64,000 nt of DNA. It comes from Nereocystis luetkeana. Taxonomy: Eukaryota; Sar; Phaeophyceae; Laminariales; Laminariaceae. The translations under genes and the position numbers were made by a program. The notes under the pieces were generated by a model, which worked only from the letters and a program-made list of their open reading frames with translations, was not told the DNA's origin and did no database searches. The stretch lies in the NCBI GenBank assembly GCA_031213475.1, contig JARUPZ010000005.1:5762988-5826987 (forward strand), read 5' to 3'. Shown one piece after another: positions 43,851 through 55,315 of this stretch (within the stretch, counting starts at the first letter, position 1; each line of letters opens with the position of its first letter).

Positions 43851-44998
43851 TCCCCCCCGCCCCTACGTACAACAGTGACGTCAAGATCATCGTGGTTACC
43901 AACGTCCTTCCATAGAATCTACCCTCACGACGAGCAGATGCATATTATATACTCTGGAACACCCTCCGTACCGCAAACACGCTGAAAAACTAGAACTTGA
44001 GCCGCAGAACACTCTCCCTTGCCTGGAATTGTATCGGCTGGCCGGCCATCGTATCCAGTCAATCAGCCCGCCTTGACGTACAGCATCGCTCGTTTCCTCC
44101 CTCGGCAAGGATTGTTGGATCTTTGAGCAGATTTTAACCCACCAAATGGGTCGCCTTTTCTCTGCATATCTTCATCTTAGATTCTCGTGCATTATTTTTA
44201 GGTGGGAAGACTTGTGCTTCCCAGCCGTTTCCCCCCCCCGCCGCTTTCCGGATCTTTCTTCACAGCAGTAGTAGTAGGGCTCCAGCAGACCGTGGACACT
44301 CCTTGATTCGAGAGTTCATGTGTGAGAAGAACGTTAACAATTATACCACGTATACTACACCTAGCAACAGGATCTCAATATAAGTGTTTTTAGCCTTGTT
44401 ATTATGCTTGCCGTCCGACAATGTGTAGTACTGTTGTTCCACGAAAGACTCAAGGAACAGAAGGTGAAGAACTATTCAAAATCATATTACAAGCACATTA
44501 TGTTAGTAATAATAGTAAGGACGTGAAATCAAAAACGAAGATTTCAAACTAAACTTGACATTTTGTGTACGCACTATGTACAGGTAATATATTTTGATAC
44601 GTACGCAAGATACAGTTTACAACTCTGTGACCATCCCCGCTGCGGAAGGCCATTTCAGGTTTTGGAGACCGGAAGCGTCCGCGTTTGTGTGGCTTCAACG
44701 GCCCAAGCTGGACTCCCGTGGTGTTTTTTCTTCTTGTGGCCGGTTCCCGCGGGACGTTTTCCTGTCACAGTGGTGGCCATTTCCCGTCCACAAAACCCCG
44801 TGGGTTCCCGTGGTGGCTGAATCCCTCAGGAAAATATCCCCCAAGATCAAGAATCGCACCCGAGGAAAAGACCCTGCTAAAAAAAATAAAAACACGTTAA
44901 TTGTTACCGGTATATAATACGTGATCCGAGAATACGTGATCCGAGGTAGGTGTGCAATATTTTAATAACTAACTGGCACCAGCGATATTATACTGCTG

Positions 44999-45350
44999 TA
45001 CCAGGTACCTGGTATATATTTGCATACATGTGACATTTCATAAATGTGTACACGTAAGTACATATTTAAATTTTGTAAGAGTTTTTTTCCGTTGTTGTTG
45101 TCTATCTCGTCTTTTCGTGTTCTCGTTTTCGTTCGTACCCTCGCCGGTACGTCTGGAAAAAATAGTCACTTCCTTGCACCTTTTTTTTGTTCAGTAGTTG
45201 CGATAAATAAATGTTTTGGTTCTTCTCTGCCCCTCACAGCAGTCTTTGACGGCATAATTCGTACCAGGTCTCCCTACTGCTGTACCAGGTATGTCGGATA
45301 AATATTCAGGACGGGCTTGTGGGTTCACTGACTGTTGAATGTACCAGGTA
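44999..45350. repeat. TACCWGGTA cluster
   Basis: Two-unit chain at 44999-45014 preceded directly by TACTGCTGTA; single sites at 45283 (again after TACTGCTGTA) and 45342. Confidence 0.75.
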
Positions 45351-45408
45351 GTTGGTTGGGTAGATGCACGGAACCTCGAAATAAAACGTTTTTTTTTCTA
45401 ATACGTAC

Positions 45409-45416
45409 AAAAAAAA
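45409..45416 (-). terminator. Pol III terminator of tRNA-Arg
   Basis: Run of eight T on the minus strand, immediately after the discriminator base of the tRNA. Confidence 0.9.
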
Positions 45417-45489
45417 TACCCTTGCGGGGACTCGAACCCCGAATCTTCAGTGTCGGAAACTGACGCGTTATCCATTACGCTACAAGGGC
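45417..45489 (-). tRNA. tRNA-Arg (anticodon CCG)
   Basis: 73 nt with a full cloverleaf: acceptor GCCCTTG/CAAGGGT, D-arm GCGT/ACGC, anticodon stem TCAGT/ACTGA with loop TTCCGAC (anticodon CCG, reads CGG), T-arm CGGGG-TTCGAGT-CCCCG. No intron; CCA is not encoded. Discriminator A. Transcribed by Pol III from internal boxes. Confidence 0.97.
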
Positions 45490-46417
45490 CGATTTTGAGT
45501 TTCAACCACACATATGGGTTTTTAATGGAGGTCAATGTTCCTAAAGTAACTAAAGGGCAAACAGCATCAGTAACACCGGAAAATAGGGTGTAAAAGCGCC
45601 AATAATTGCACAAGGTTTATCCTCGCACGAGTACTCGTACGATTAAATGCCTGTTGTTCGTTTGTTCTTGTTTGGTCGGTATATACTCTCTGTCTGGTGG
45701 TATTCGAATGTTAGGACACGATGCAGACCCTCTACTCGTATTGCAAAAAAAAAAATGCGTTTTTCGGCTAAAAAGAACAAACTACAGAGTTGTACCTGGT
45801 ATATAATACCGAGGTGTACTACTGTATGGCCATTTGAACGAGGTACTTGTACGACGAAGTAATCCGTATACTCTATCTATCGTATTGTTCATGTGTTCGG
45901 TCGGAAAAAACGTTTCCTAGATGTAAACAATGAAAAATATGGGGTATATGTAGTTCTATAATCTCGCCAATTTAACGAGGTAAGTTCTCTCTCTTATTAT
46001 TAATATTGTGATTGCCTTCCGATAATATAGCGTAGATGCTGTTCCCATGTAAACCGAGTATCCTTCCGTAAATCAGCAGTATATCTCATACCTGATACCT
46101 GGTACGCTTCTCTGCCAGCCGTTTCCCAATTTCCATTCCCCACATAATTTCATTTTCAGCATGTTTTATTGATTAATCTTATCAGCAGGGCAGGCAGCGA
46201 CTTGTCGTCCACCAACGCACCCGTATAGGTTGCCGGGGGTCCCGACTACGATATGGGCTACCGGACGCCCCAAAAGCAAATACATACGGAGTAAGTATGT
46301 ACTGCTGTAGTGTAGGCAGCCAAACACGCCATGAAATATTTCCGACCACGACCAAAAGCGTTTCGATTGTGAGAGCTGTGCCGTTCAAAAGTGCAGCGGC
46401 AACCAGTATCACGAGGG

Positions 46418-46481
46418 GGGCTGCGCCGCGACTGGCTGACGCCCGCCTGCGGCCCCGCGAATCCCCGCAGTGGCGAAGAGA
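46418..46481. repeat. GC-rich dispersed repeat, copy 1
   Basis: GGCTGACGCCCGCCTGCGGC with flanks matches a second copy at 60676-60740 at roughly three quarters identity. Confidence 0.5.
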
Positions 46482-46958
46482 GGTACCTGGTATAGTATTA
46501 ATAGCAATACGTAGCTACTACCAGGTATATAATAATAGGTGAACGCGAGCCGCACAAAAGGAACCACAGCGCCAAGGGGTGAACAGTAAATAGAGTACGT
46601 TCGTTCGAAATATAAATGATTGACGGTAAGTGCTGTAGAACATCTCGGGTGGCAGGTATGTAAATGACGGGCAGCAGCTGCAAGCAGCAGCACAGTCGCG
46701 ACAGCGACAACAACCGTGTAGATTAGATTATACGCACACGGCGGCAGCAGCAGAAGAAGCAGCAGCACGGTGTACGATATACTTATCGGAGACATTCACA
46801 AATATATACGCATACTACCTACGTACTGTGTTGCGTACGTATGTGTTACTGTAGTATTAATACTAGTAGTACTCGTACGCACCTATGATACCAGGTAAAT
46901 AAACAAACGCGTAAAACATTTATTACTAAAACCTTGGTACCTGTTACCAGGTATACTA

Positions 46959-47070
46959 TTTACGGGCCATAGTAAACAGGACCAAGTATTGATATTAATA
47001 GTAAAAATAGCTACACATATATCTAGATTTTTGGGTTTACCGTAGGTCCTATTTAATATGCCCCCCGTGA
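46959..47070 (+). mobile_element. 105-bp MITE, copy 9, with TTAATA insertion
   Basis: TA-flanked, 112 bp. Compared with the family, TTGTTAGTAAA has become TTGATATTAATAGTAAA, an insertion of TTAA plus a duplicated TA. TACCAGGTA lies just outside (46945). Confidence 0.8.
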
Positions 47071-48023
47071 TAGTATATGGTGTTCGTATGATATGCACGA
47101 ACAGCAATAACGAAACATCACCAGTATAATATAGTAGTAATATCAGTAATAACAGCAATAATATCAGTAATAACAGTAATATCATACCTGGTACAGCAGT
47201 ATTTTGTACGACGTACATACACATCACAGATCATGCGCGTACTGCTGCAGCTAAGCTGTATATAGGACAAAGCACACGGTCTGGTAGTATCATACGGGGG
47301 AGAGTGTACAAGAAGCAACGGCTGAAATGCCGGGGACTAAACAGTCGACTTCCGAAGGGTTGTTTGATAATTCCAGCCCCCCAGTGGTAGACAAACCTTG
47401 GTAGTGGACCTTCCCAAGCTGCTATATTTACGTGCAGTAGCGGGACCTGTGTAAGGCGACCCCATGCCAAGACATTTTGACCGCCTTATCTCGAGCGGTC
47501 GTCATATACGCCAAAAAGGCCCTTGCCGCCCTACGAATTGAGGCGTTGAAACCCCCTGGAAAAGGCGAGTACGGCCCTATTCAGGGAATACTACGTGTTA
47601 GGGTACAGTACAGTGTGCTACTGACCCGACGTATGATACAGAGTGCTCTGCACAGGGGGGGAGACTCGTGCTCGGAGAAGACAGTAAGTAGTAAATCGTT
47701 TCAGCGATAGCACCTCTGTACTCAACCCGGTGAGCACGTGTGATGTCAAACGCACACAATGCCACAGCATAGCAGACAGATAAGCATAAGCTTTTTGTGT
47801 TACGGAGTACTACGAAGGTATTATATTGGTAGAGCTGCATGCGACAGAGCCTGCTCGAGGTGCACACTTCTCTGCTTCCGAACTGAGAGGATTCTTCACA
47901 CAGCTACGCATCGAAACAAAAACGCGAGATATACTACATTATCGAAAGGCTAACTGGAGAACCACTCTGCTGCACTACCTCCCTCCCCCACATCACTCCC
48001 ACATGTCTGCCTGTCACACTGGC

Positions 48024-48437
48024 CTAGATGCATGCGCTTTGATGAACGACATCCTGGCCTTCTGTGGATAGAAGGCGGCATCGCCATTGCCGCACGCTCC
48101 CGCCGTGCTCTTCAGGAGATTGAAGTGCGGCGAAAAGCTCCGCGTAAGGCGGGGGGGCATCAACCCCATACGTCGTCGTGGTATCCTCGCTGGCGCTCTC
48201 CCATGGTCCTGGGCCACCGCCGCCCGTGTCTGCCACCTTGCGCTTGCCCGCCTTGTGCTTACCCGAGACATCGTTGGAAGATTGCTTGGCGGCAAGGCAA
48301 TCATAACACAGACGCGCTGCATTGGGTGGTCGCAATTCGGGTCGGCTTCGCCACAAAACCGTGAAGTCGCCCCCCGCATTTCCCACGACATTCGTGGCCG
48401 TCGGGGCGCTATGGAGTGCGGTCTGGGGATCAAGCAC
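48024..48437 (-). pseudogene. Hypothetical ORF with Cys/His cluster, frameshifted
   Basis: Two overlapping minus frames combine to a RFCGEADPNC...CYDCLAAK cluster followed by Lys/Gly-rich and Pro-rich sequence. It could be a zinc-binding fragment of a transposon protein. Not recognised. Confidence 0.3.
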
Positions 48438-48891
48438 AGTTCGCCCTCCGCACAGGGCATCGTGTTTATATCCACTACTCGTTGTACTGTACGCGTGCGT
48501 GTGTTATTTCTCGCAGCAGCGGCAGCAGGGGCGTGATATATCTCTCAGAGGGAGCAGCAGCAGAGCGAGGTTTTGTAATGACGTGCAGGCAGGAATGGGC
48601 TGTGAATAAGCGTATTGCGTTGCCGACAACCTTTGGATTGCCCACAGCTGCGTCGAGGTCCACGCTTCATGTTCACACGCAGGTAAACCCATATACTTCG
48701 CATTTGGTAGGGTTTATCGTTAAACCAGGTGGAGATGGCCAGGTGGAGATGGTAACCCCTACGCCATCATCTTCTAAGCAAAACAAAAAACGGAATGATT
48801 TCGAACTCAGACGCACGGGAACGACAACGAAGACACATCATGAGGGCGGCGGGGATGCCGGTCGATAGGCAGCGTATGGGTACGCGTGCGG

Positions 48892-49101
48892 TTAATCAGA
48901 GCGTTTAACGGGTCCTTCACTCCTATGGTCGGCTTTCCCGCCCTCTGGCCTTGCCTGCTCGAAGGCGACCGACATATGACGGTCTCTTGTGGTCAGTAGA
49001 TTAACTTTGTAGGCAGCAACGCTGGGTAGCATGCGGTAGTCTCTGACCTTCCGTACATGCGCTTCAACATGCGCATTACTTCTCCTGGCCCTTCCGTACA
49101 C
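48892..49101 (-). pseudogene. Possible transposase C-terminal fragment
   Basis: Frame with NAHVEAHVRKVRDYRML, reminiscent of the last acidic block of DDE (Harbinger/IS4-like) transposases, then a charged tail to a stop. It lies directly upstream of, and divergent from, array copy A. Confidence 0.3.
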
Positions 49102-49570
49102 GAGTCACCCACATGAACGGAATCTCCGTCATTCCCTCACTGATGCCGACGGTTTGAACCACACCATTGTTGTCTTCGTTAGAGGCTCGCGCAGTCTGGA
49201 GAATCCCTGCCCCGTTGGGATATCGCTATGCCTTGCCGACGGTGCCCTTTAAGTGGCCATCGACGAGGTAGAGGTTTTACTTGCGCCTGACGATGATATA
49301 ATGGTCACAGATGTAGCGATCGCCGCTGTTAACCTTCCCGGCGCGTCTCGAAGCTTTGTGTTCGACGTATACTGGGAACGGAAGCCGCTCGGGCTTTTTG
49401 CTCAGTCCGATCGAAATATCAGTTTGACCAACACCATGCAGGACATGCCTGATAGGGTTCGCTCCGACGTCACCGCCACCAACAAACTCGAATGTGCTGA
49501 GTACGTGGCTGGCGCTACAGCAGTCGGGTAGGTTGGTCTGTTCGCCCACCAGTCTGAGTATGCTGTTCCA
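49069..49570 (+). pseudogene. DADG-array ORF, copy A
   Basis: Unrecognised family. ATG at 49069 is followed by broken frames, then VAIAAVNLPGASRSF and QSDRNISLTNTMQD in one frame. The middle block VVVDGEEVFLAPGD seen in sister copies is here IDEVEVLLAPDD. Weak resemblance of that block to a cupin strand pair only. Confidence 0.6.
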
Positions 49571-49587
49571 AATCATGACTCAGACCG

Positions 49588-50082
49588 TCATACATTCGGT
49601 TCGGCCATGCCAGGCTGGGCCAGCTCCACATATGCGATCCCATCGATCTGTTCGACCTCTCGGATCCACGAACATGGAAAATGAACATGGTCATCCATCA
49701 CGGCGACATGAGTCTCCTCGACGCCCCGGGCGTCTTTATAGAGACGGCCAGAAAGACAATCGAACTTCGTGGGCTCCCAGTATATCTCGGACCGAGAGCG
49801 TCCGCACGCCCCAGGAAAGATAACGGCGGCGATCACCACATCTAGCAATAGTATTTAATTGCCGGATGTAACCAAACCTTTCAACTCGTCGACGACCACG
49901 TTAAGTGCTCCATCGGCAAGGCATAGCGATAACCTGTCGGGGAAGGAGCTCTTCATACTGTGCGAGTCGCCAATGAAGAGAGCGATGATGAGGTTAAGGC
50001 CGTCGGCGTCTGTGGTGATAACGCAGGCTCCGGTGCTGTAGGTGATCTCTGGTACACAATGGGCAGGAGAGGTACTGCGCAT
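49588..50082 (-). pseudogene. DADG-array ORF, copy B
   Basis: Begins MRSTSPAHCVPEITYSTG, then CVITTDADGLNLIIALF, and stops at 49855 after 75 residues. Homology continues in another frame (VVIAAVIFPGACGRS, EIYWEPTKFD). Head-to-head with copy C, sharing the CATG at 50080-50083. Confidence 0.6.
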
Positions 50083-50530
50083 GTTGAGGTGCAATGTATC
50101 TCAGCATGCTCATCACTCTCCTGTCCTTTCCGTACCCGAAATCACCTACACCACCAGAACCTGCGTCACCGTCACAGACGCCGACGGCCTTGACCTCACC
50201 AGCGTCACCTTCGTTAACGATCAGCACAGTCTGAAGAGCTCCTCCCGCGTTGGAATGCCGCTATGCCTTGCCGACGGTGATGTTTACTTGGTCGTCGACG
50301 GGAAATATGTGTTTCTCGCGCGTGGAGATGTTATGCTTACTCCACATTTGGCGATCGCCGCTGTTAACCTTCTACGCGCTTCTCGAAGCTACGGGTTTGA
50401 GGTGTACTGGGAGCGAAAGAACCTCGAGGTTCTTTTTCAGTCAGATCGAGTTCTCAGATTGACCAGCACCATACAGGATGTGTCTGATTGGGTTCGCTCC
50501 GACACCACCGCGACAAACCATGTTGAATAG
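50081..50530 (+). CDS. DADG-array ORF, copy C (149 codons, intact)
   Basis: The best-preserved copy: VPEITYTTRTCVTVTDADG, DLTSVTFVNDQHSLKSSS, LCLADGDVYLVVDGKYVFLA, AIAAVNLLRASRSYGFEVYW and a SDWVRSDTTATNHVE end. No known domain recognised with confidence; the VVDGxxVFLAxGDVML block is faintly cupin-like. No introns, signal or membrane segment. Whether it is expressed is unknown. Confidence 0.55.
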   Translation: MLRCNVSQHAHHSPVLSVPEITYTTRTCVTVTDADGLDLTSVTFVNDQHSLKSSSRVGMPLCLADGDVYLVVDGKYVFLARGDVMLTPHLAIAAVNLLRASRSYGFEVYWERKNLEVLFQSDRVLRLTSTIQDVSDWVRSDTTATNHVE

Positions 50531-50689
50531 GCCGAGAACGTGGAACGTGCCTGGCGCTACAGCCGTTAGGGGGGCTGGTCTGTTCGCCCTCTAGTCTGAA
50601 CACGCGTCGGTCGAAGTAGTGTCTTAGACAGCCCTCCGTTGGGGCCATGGCAGGCTGGGCCAGCGTCCTATGCGCGATGGCACAGATCT

Positions 50690-51134
50690 GTTTGGCCTCC
50701 CGGATCACCTGACACGTCAACTTAACATGGCCGTCCATCCCGCGATCACCTACATCACCGGAAATTCCGTCATAACCACAGACGCTGACGGTTTGGAGCA
50801 CGCAATCGATATTTTCGTTGGCGAATCGCACAGTCTGGAGAGTTAATTCCCCGTGAGAATGTCGCTATGCTTTTCCGACGACGTCCTTGACGTGGTCGTT
50901 GAAGGGGAATATATGTTTCTCACGCCCGGCGATGTTATATTAGCCTGATACATGGCGATCGCCGTTGCTAACGTTCCCGGGGCGCCCCGGAGCTTTGGGT
51001 GCGAGGTGCACCGGGCGCGAAAGAAGCTCGAGCTCCGTTCTCAGTCCGATCGAAATATCAGTTTGACCATCACCATGCAGACCGTGTTAAGTTTGGTTCG
51101 CTCCGACACTACCGCGACAAGCCATGTTGAATGA
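50690..51134 (+). pseudogene. DADG-array ORF, copy D
   Basis: Reads NMAVHPAITYITGNSVITT, DADGLEHAIDIFVGESHSL, then a stop at about 50843, and continues in frame with VRMSLCFSDDVLDVVVEGEY, a second stop, and MAIAVANVPGAPRSFG. Reading through both stops would give the whole domain. Confidence 0.6.
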
Positions 51135-51469
51135 GCCGAGTACGTGGCTGGCACTACACAAGTTGAGGGGGTTGGTCTGATTGCCCACCGGTCTGAGCAC
51201 GCGTCGTTCCAAGTCATGCTTCAGACAGCCAAGATTCGTTGGGACCATGGCAGGTTGAGCCAGCTTCCCACGCGCGATGCCCCTGACTGGTTCGATCTCC
51301 GGGCTCACCTGACCTGTCAAATGTCAAAACGTGAACATCCAACACGGCGATATGTTCCTCGACACCACAAGCACTGTTGGCGGGACGGTAAACATTTCAG
51401 GGCCGTAGTCCTGTTTGTTTGGAATTTGAGTGGTTTGTCCCCAAAACGGGACAGCGGTCCTAACGGAGT
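51135..51469 (+). other. 3' segment of array unit D
   Basis: Repeats the 3' part found after copies A and C: GTCTGAGCACGCGTCG, CCAAGATTCGTTGGGACC and GCAGGTTGAGCCAGC. Its plus frame gives DWFDLRAHLTCQM, similar to DLFDLSDPRTWKMN after copy A, so coding may once have run through it. Includes the hairpin repeat at 51403-51450. Confidence 0.4.
51403..51450. repeat. Short hairpin repeat, second copy
   Basis: Inverted relative to 14268-14335: GGTTTGTCCCCAAAACGGGA and GTCCTGTTTGTTTGG form imperfect arms. Confidence 0.35.
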
Positions 51470-51813
51470 TAAGAAGTAAATTCGAACTTCTTCGACTCCC
51501 AGTACTCCTTGAACCAAGAGCTTCGGCACTCCCCAGGATAGTTAATGGCGGTAATCACCGCTTCTGGAACCAGCACAACATCGCAGGGCGCAAGAAAAGC
51601 TTCTTCTCCGTTGACGACTACGTTAATATCACCGTCGGCAAGGCGCAGCGACATTCTAACGGGGCAGGAGCTCTCCAGACTCCGCGGGTCGCCAACGAAG
51701 GTGATGATGGTGAGGTCAAGGCCGTCGAGGCCTGTGGTGATGACACAGATTCCTGTGACAATGTAGGCTGGGTACGGAAGGGACAGGGGAGGTACCGCGC
51801 ATGTGAGATGCAC
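51470..51813 (-). CDS. DADG-array ORF, copy E (open frame, no clear ATG)
   Basis: 114 codons open: YIVTGICVITTGLDG, DLTIITFVGDPRSLES, RLADGDINVVVNGEEAFLA, VITAINYPGECRSSWFKEYW. The ancestral start ATG (51802) is in another frame because of a 1-bp shift, so translation start is unclear. Head-to-head with copy F. Confidence 0.45.
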
Positions 51814-51824
51814 TGCACCCCAAC

Positions 51825-52212
51825 ATGTGCGTTACCTCTCCTGTCTATTTTGTACCAGATATCACCTGCATATTTTTCAAAACCAAAAATGCCCGTCACC
51901 ACGGACGCAGGTTTTGGACCACACCATCGTTATCTTCGTTGGCGGCCCGCACAGTCTGGAGAACGGTGTCTGTAACGTGGTCGTGGACGGGGAAGAGGTT
52001 TTTTCATGCGCAATCCGCTGTTATGCTGGCCCTAGATGTGACGATCGATGACGCTAACTTACCGGGGGCGTTCAGAAGGTTGGGGTTAGGGGTTTACTGG
52101 GAGCCGGAGAAGCTCGAGATTTCTCCTCAGTCCAATCGAAATATCCGTTTGACCAATACCATGCAGAACACGTCTGACTGGGTTGACTCCGACGCCATCG
52201 CAACCAACAAGA
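51825..52212 (+). pseudogene. DADG-array ORF, copy F
   Basis: MCVTSPVYFVPDITC start, then frame changes; TIDDANLPGAFRRLGLGVYW and QSNRNIRLTNTMQNTSDWV are preserved. Its 3' end is split from the downstream unit by a MITE at 52213. Confidence 0.6.
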
Positions 52213-52430
52213 GACGCGTTCTACGATAGAGGTTCACCCTAAATTTTCGGAGGCTCCTCACTTGAGGGGCTCCATACCTCACCCCAAAACTGGTTTCAGA
52301 AAAAACAAAGTGTATCCCGATGAATAATTCCATGGAAACAATATTGGCATTCAGACGATTTTGGGCTAAGAAACCCCGTCATTCGGAAACAATTTAGCGG
52401 AAATGTGCTACCTCTATCGTAGAACGCGTC
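52213..52430. mobile_element. 218-bp MITE with perfect 21-bp inverted ends
   Basis: Ends GACGCGTTCTACGATAGAGG and its exact inverse at 52410-52430. Flanked by AAGA on both sides (52209-52212 and 52431-52434). Non-coding. Perfect ends indicate a recent insertion. Sister array copies serve as empty sites. Confidence 0.88.
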
Positions 52431-52434
52431 AAGA

Positions 52435-52700
52435 TTAAATGTGACGAGTACGTGGCTGGCCTACGGCAGTTGGGCGGGGTAGTTAATATTTGCTCACCAG
52501 TCTGAGCACGGGTTGTCTCCAATCGTGCCTCCGACAGCCAAGATTCGTTATTAGCCATATCAGGCTGGACCGGTTTCTCATGTGCGATCCTACCGACTAG
52601 TTTGTCCTCCTGGAGCACCTGACTTGTCACGTGAGCAATGCCATCGATCGAGACGTCATGGACATTGACGCCATAGGCATCCTTGGCGAGGTGCTGGGGG
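52435..52700 (+). other. 3' segment of array unit F
   Basis: Continues the unit after the MITE: GACGAGTACGTGGCTGGC, GTCTGAGCACGGG, CAGCCAAGATTCGTTATTAG. Non-coding in its present state. Confidence 0.55.
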
Positions 52701-55115
52701 CCTACTGTCGACGCTAACGGTGTCCCCATATTGCAGGGCATGAACGCCATTCGCGGGGCGCAGGGAAACTGTGAGTGTGTTGAAAGAGCAACATGTCGCG
52801 TGGGGAAAATGTGTTTATTCCCGTACGACAGCGATATGTAGGCGACATTCACGGCGGTGGCATTCTCTCTTTACTAAAAGCATGATATACATAAAACATA
52901 TATACATATATATGTATGGTGGTCCGTTTGGAAGCATAGCGTGCGAGCATGAGATTTAACAGCAACCCCTCTCGTTCGAGAGGTGACACACCCCGACTCT
53001 CCCCGTTTGGATCCAGTATCAGCGCAACGATTGCGCAACTCCTTAAACCCTCTCTGAAACGTCTGCAGGACTGTCTACATACGACAGGACGTATGCAATG
53101 TACCTTTGAAATCACATGGCATCTCTTGGTGGTCATCCGTTGTTCCCACACCTCGAGAGTCATGCGCCATACAAGACCATCCACAAAAAAAATAACATTA
53201 TTGTCTCCTGCTTTCTAGCCAACTCGGTGCCTCTCCAAATAAAGTTTTTGATATCAGGCCACGTTGAGGGCCCCCTGGAAAGCTTATTTTCCCAGGGACA
53301 GCGTCACGAGTAGATGGCCACGACACGGGTATCTCAACCCTGTCGGGTCTACGTGGCCTATACCAGACCCCTTGAAGAATTGTCGAGCGCCGACATCGGG
53401 ATCCGTTTTGCTTCCCGTAGTTTTTTGTTTACCTTTTTGCGCTCTACGAGTACGAAGTATCTATAATATGGAGACAAGGCGATGCCCCACTAAGTCGGAA
53501 CTGAGGCATCTGCCAGTGCCTCTTAGCTTGTTTGTGCTGTGAGCCTACTGTAGTCAAGAGACTCGTTGGTTGTGGGTAGCACGCGCGCTACCTCCTACAG
53601 AGCATCGGAATAAGGCAGTACTTGTTAGCTGTGTACTGGTGATTTATGCAAGGAAGGTACGAAGGTCCGCATTCTCCAGGTCAGGCAACCCATGGGTATG
53701 GCGCGCACCATTAACCCGCCCCCAAGAGAGTCGTCTTAAGGTCGGGCAGAACTTGTTGACCGCGTATGTACTGGTAGTATATCCGTATGGAGGTTCGCAC
53801 GCGTGTCGGCTTTCGCCTGCGCGCATCCTCCGAGGCCAGGTAGATATCTTGCCAGAGGTCAGAATGGGTCGTACATTTCGAAGAAGGAAATCTGGTGGGA
53901 GGAATTAAACGAAAGACCAAAGTGTTGGAGAAGAAGCGGGGACTACTCTACGGAAGGGTGCGGGCGGTACTTTTTATGGGGAAGACACTGTCCGGCCGAC
54001 GGATCTCCGGGCAAAAGTAACCACCCTGCCAGTATGGCCGGAAATATGATCCCCATTCGCATTCTGATGCCAACGTAAAACGGCATATGAGTTTCCAGCC
54101 CGCTTTGTGTCATTACATATTCATGTATGTGGCGTGCGAGTGTCTTCGCATCGTACATATAGGGTTCAACGTAATGTTTTTCCCGTGGTCGGGTTTTTGG
54201 TGGGGCATAGAGCTCCTCAAGAGAAGGAGCCTTATAGCATTGAGCTTACATTCCTTCTGATAGCCTTGGTAAATAGGGCGCATGTTGGGTCATGGGCATA
54301 TCAACGAGGTAAACAAATCTTCTCGGCCGAGACAAGGTGTGTTTTACCAGGTAACGTACCCTCGGGGTACCAGCGAAACTACTGTTGACATGCACCGTTT
54401 GAGAAAAACATATGTTTCATAGAAGGTAATGAAAAACACATCGGGCATTTGCGAGTTTCAAGAGTTTGTTGTAATATATTAATATATATATTCTTTTCTC
54501 GCGGGTTGTACTGATTAACCAGATAAAGTAGATAACCGGTGCAGTTCGCCGGTGTAACCCATTAGCCCGCAGAAGCGGCCGCCATTTTAACTTCGTTGCA
54601 GTGACTGGAGTAAGCGTGAAACTTACAAAAGTGTTTTTTAAATTGATTGCAGTGACTTAAGTAATCGTAAAACCTACAAAAGTGGGGTTCGGTACTTGAG
54701 TCGCGGTATTAGTGCGTACCTAGATTTTAACTCGCCCGAAACATTTGGCTACGTAGTTTCGTACCTACCTGGTACCTGGTACCTGTTTTCGGATGAAATG
54801 GAAAGGGTGATTAGTATTGTACTTAAAAAACAAATGGGCTAATGATAAGATCGTGTGCGATGATGGTGGAAGCGCTTGGCGTTTCACCTGGTATGGCCAG
54901 CCTGTGCTGTATGTATGTGTTGTTGTTAAATTTGGGGCCATGATGGCTTTTCGCCGGCACTCTTTTTCCGAGGCGAGGTATCTCGCTAGAGAGATTGGAA
55001 TGGAGAATAATAACACGTAGGGAAATAACGTGAACGTTTGAGAGGGTATGTTCAATGATCAAGCATTAGGGAAGAAGGGGCGCCGCTGTAGATGCCACGG
55101 TGGGGGGGGGGGGGG
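52701..55115. other. No supported gene
   Basis: Several 60-110-codon frames without motifs. An imperfect local duplication near 53610-53790 (GTACTTGTTAGCTG and AGAACTTGTTGACCG). TACCWGGTA at 54345 and a two-unit chain at 54766-54781. Confidence 0.4.
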
Positions 55116-55315
55116 TACTCAATATCATGCACCACCGTAGTCGTATGACCACAGACCCTCGCAAACCTACAATGCCGGCACGGAGCACGTCGGGTTTTCA
55201 TCGACCAGGCAGACATTCCTTGCACCACGCACGAAGCGCCGTGAGGTGTTGGACGCGTCGCATGAAAGGCGAGCTGCGTCTCACTAAGAACCGCTTTGGA
55301 GACGGATTTCAGGCG
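55116..55315 (+). repeat. SINE-like dispersed repeat, copy 7
   Basis: TACTCAATATCATGCACC after a 14-G run, then the standard blocks up to GGAGACGGATTTCAGGC, ending in another G-run. Confidence 0.6.

Larger units (their letters stand above)
42693..45408. other. Largely empty intergenic DNA
   Basis: A 163-codon plus frame at 42811-43302 has no recognisable domain and is probably chance. Contains the tRNA-like unit at 43362 and SINE-like copy 6. TACCWGGTA sites cluster at 44999-45350. Confidence 0.4.
45490..47990. other. Intergenic DNA with MITE copy 9 and motif clusters
   Basis: No supported gene. Holds a GC-rich short repeat (46418), many TACCWGGTA sites between 45793 and 47193, and TATTAATA-type strings. 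Confidence 0.45.
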
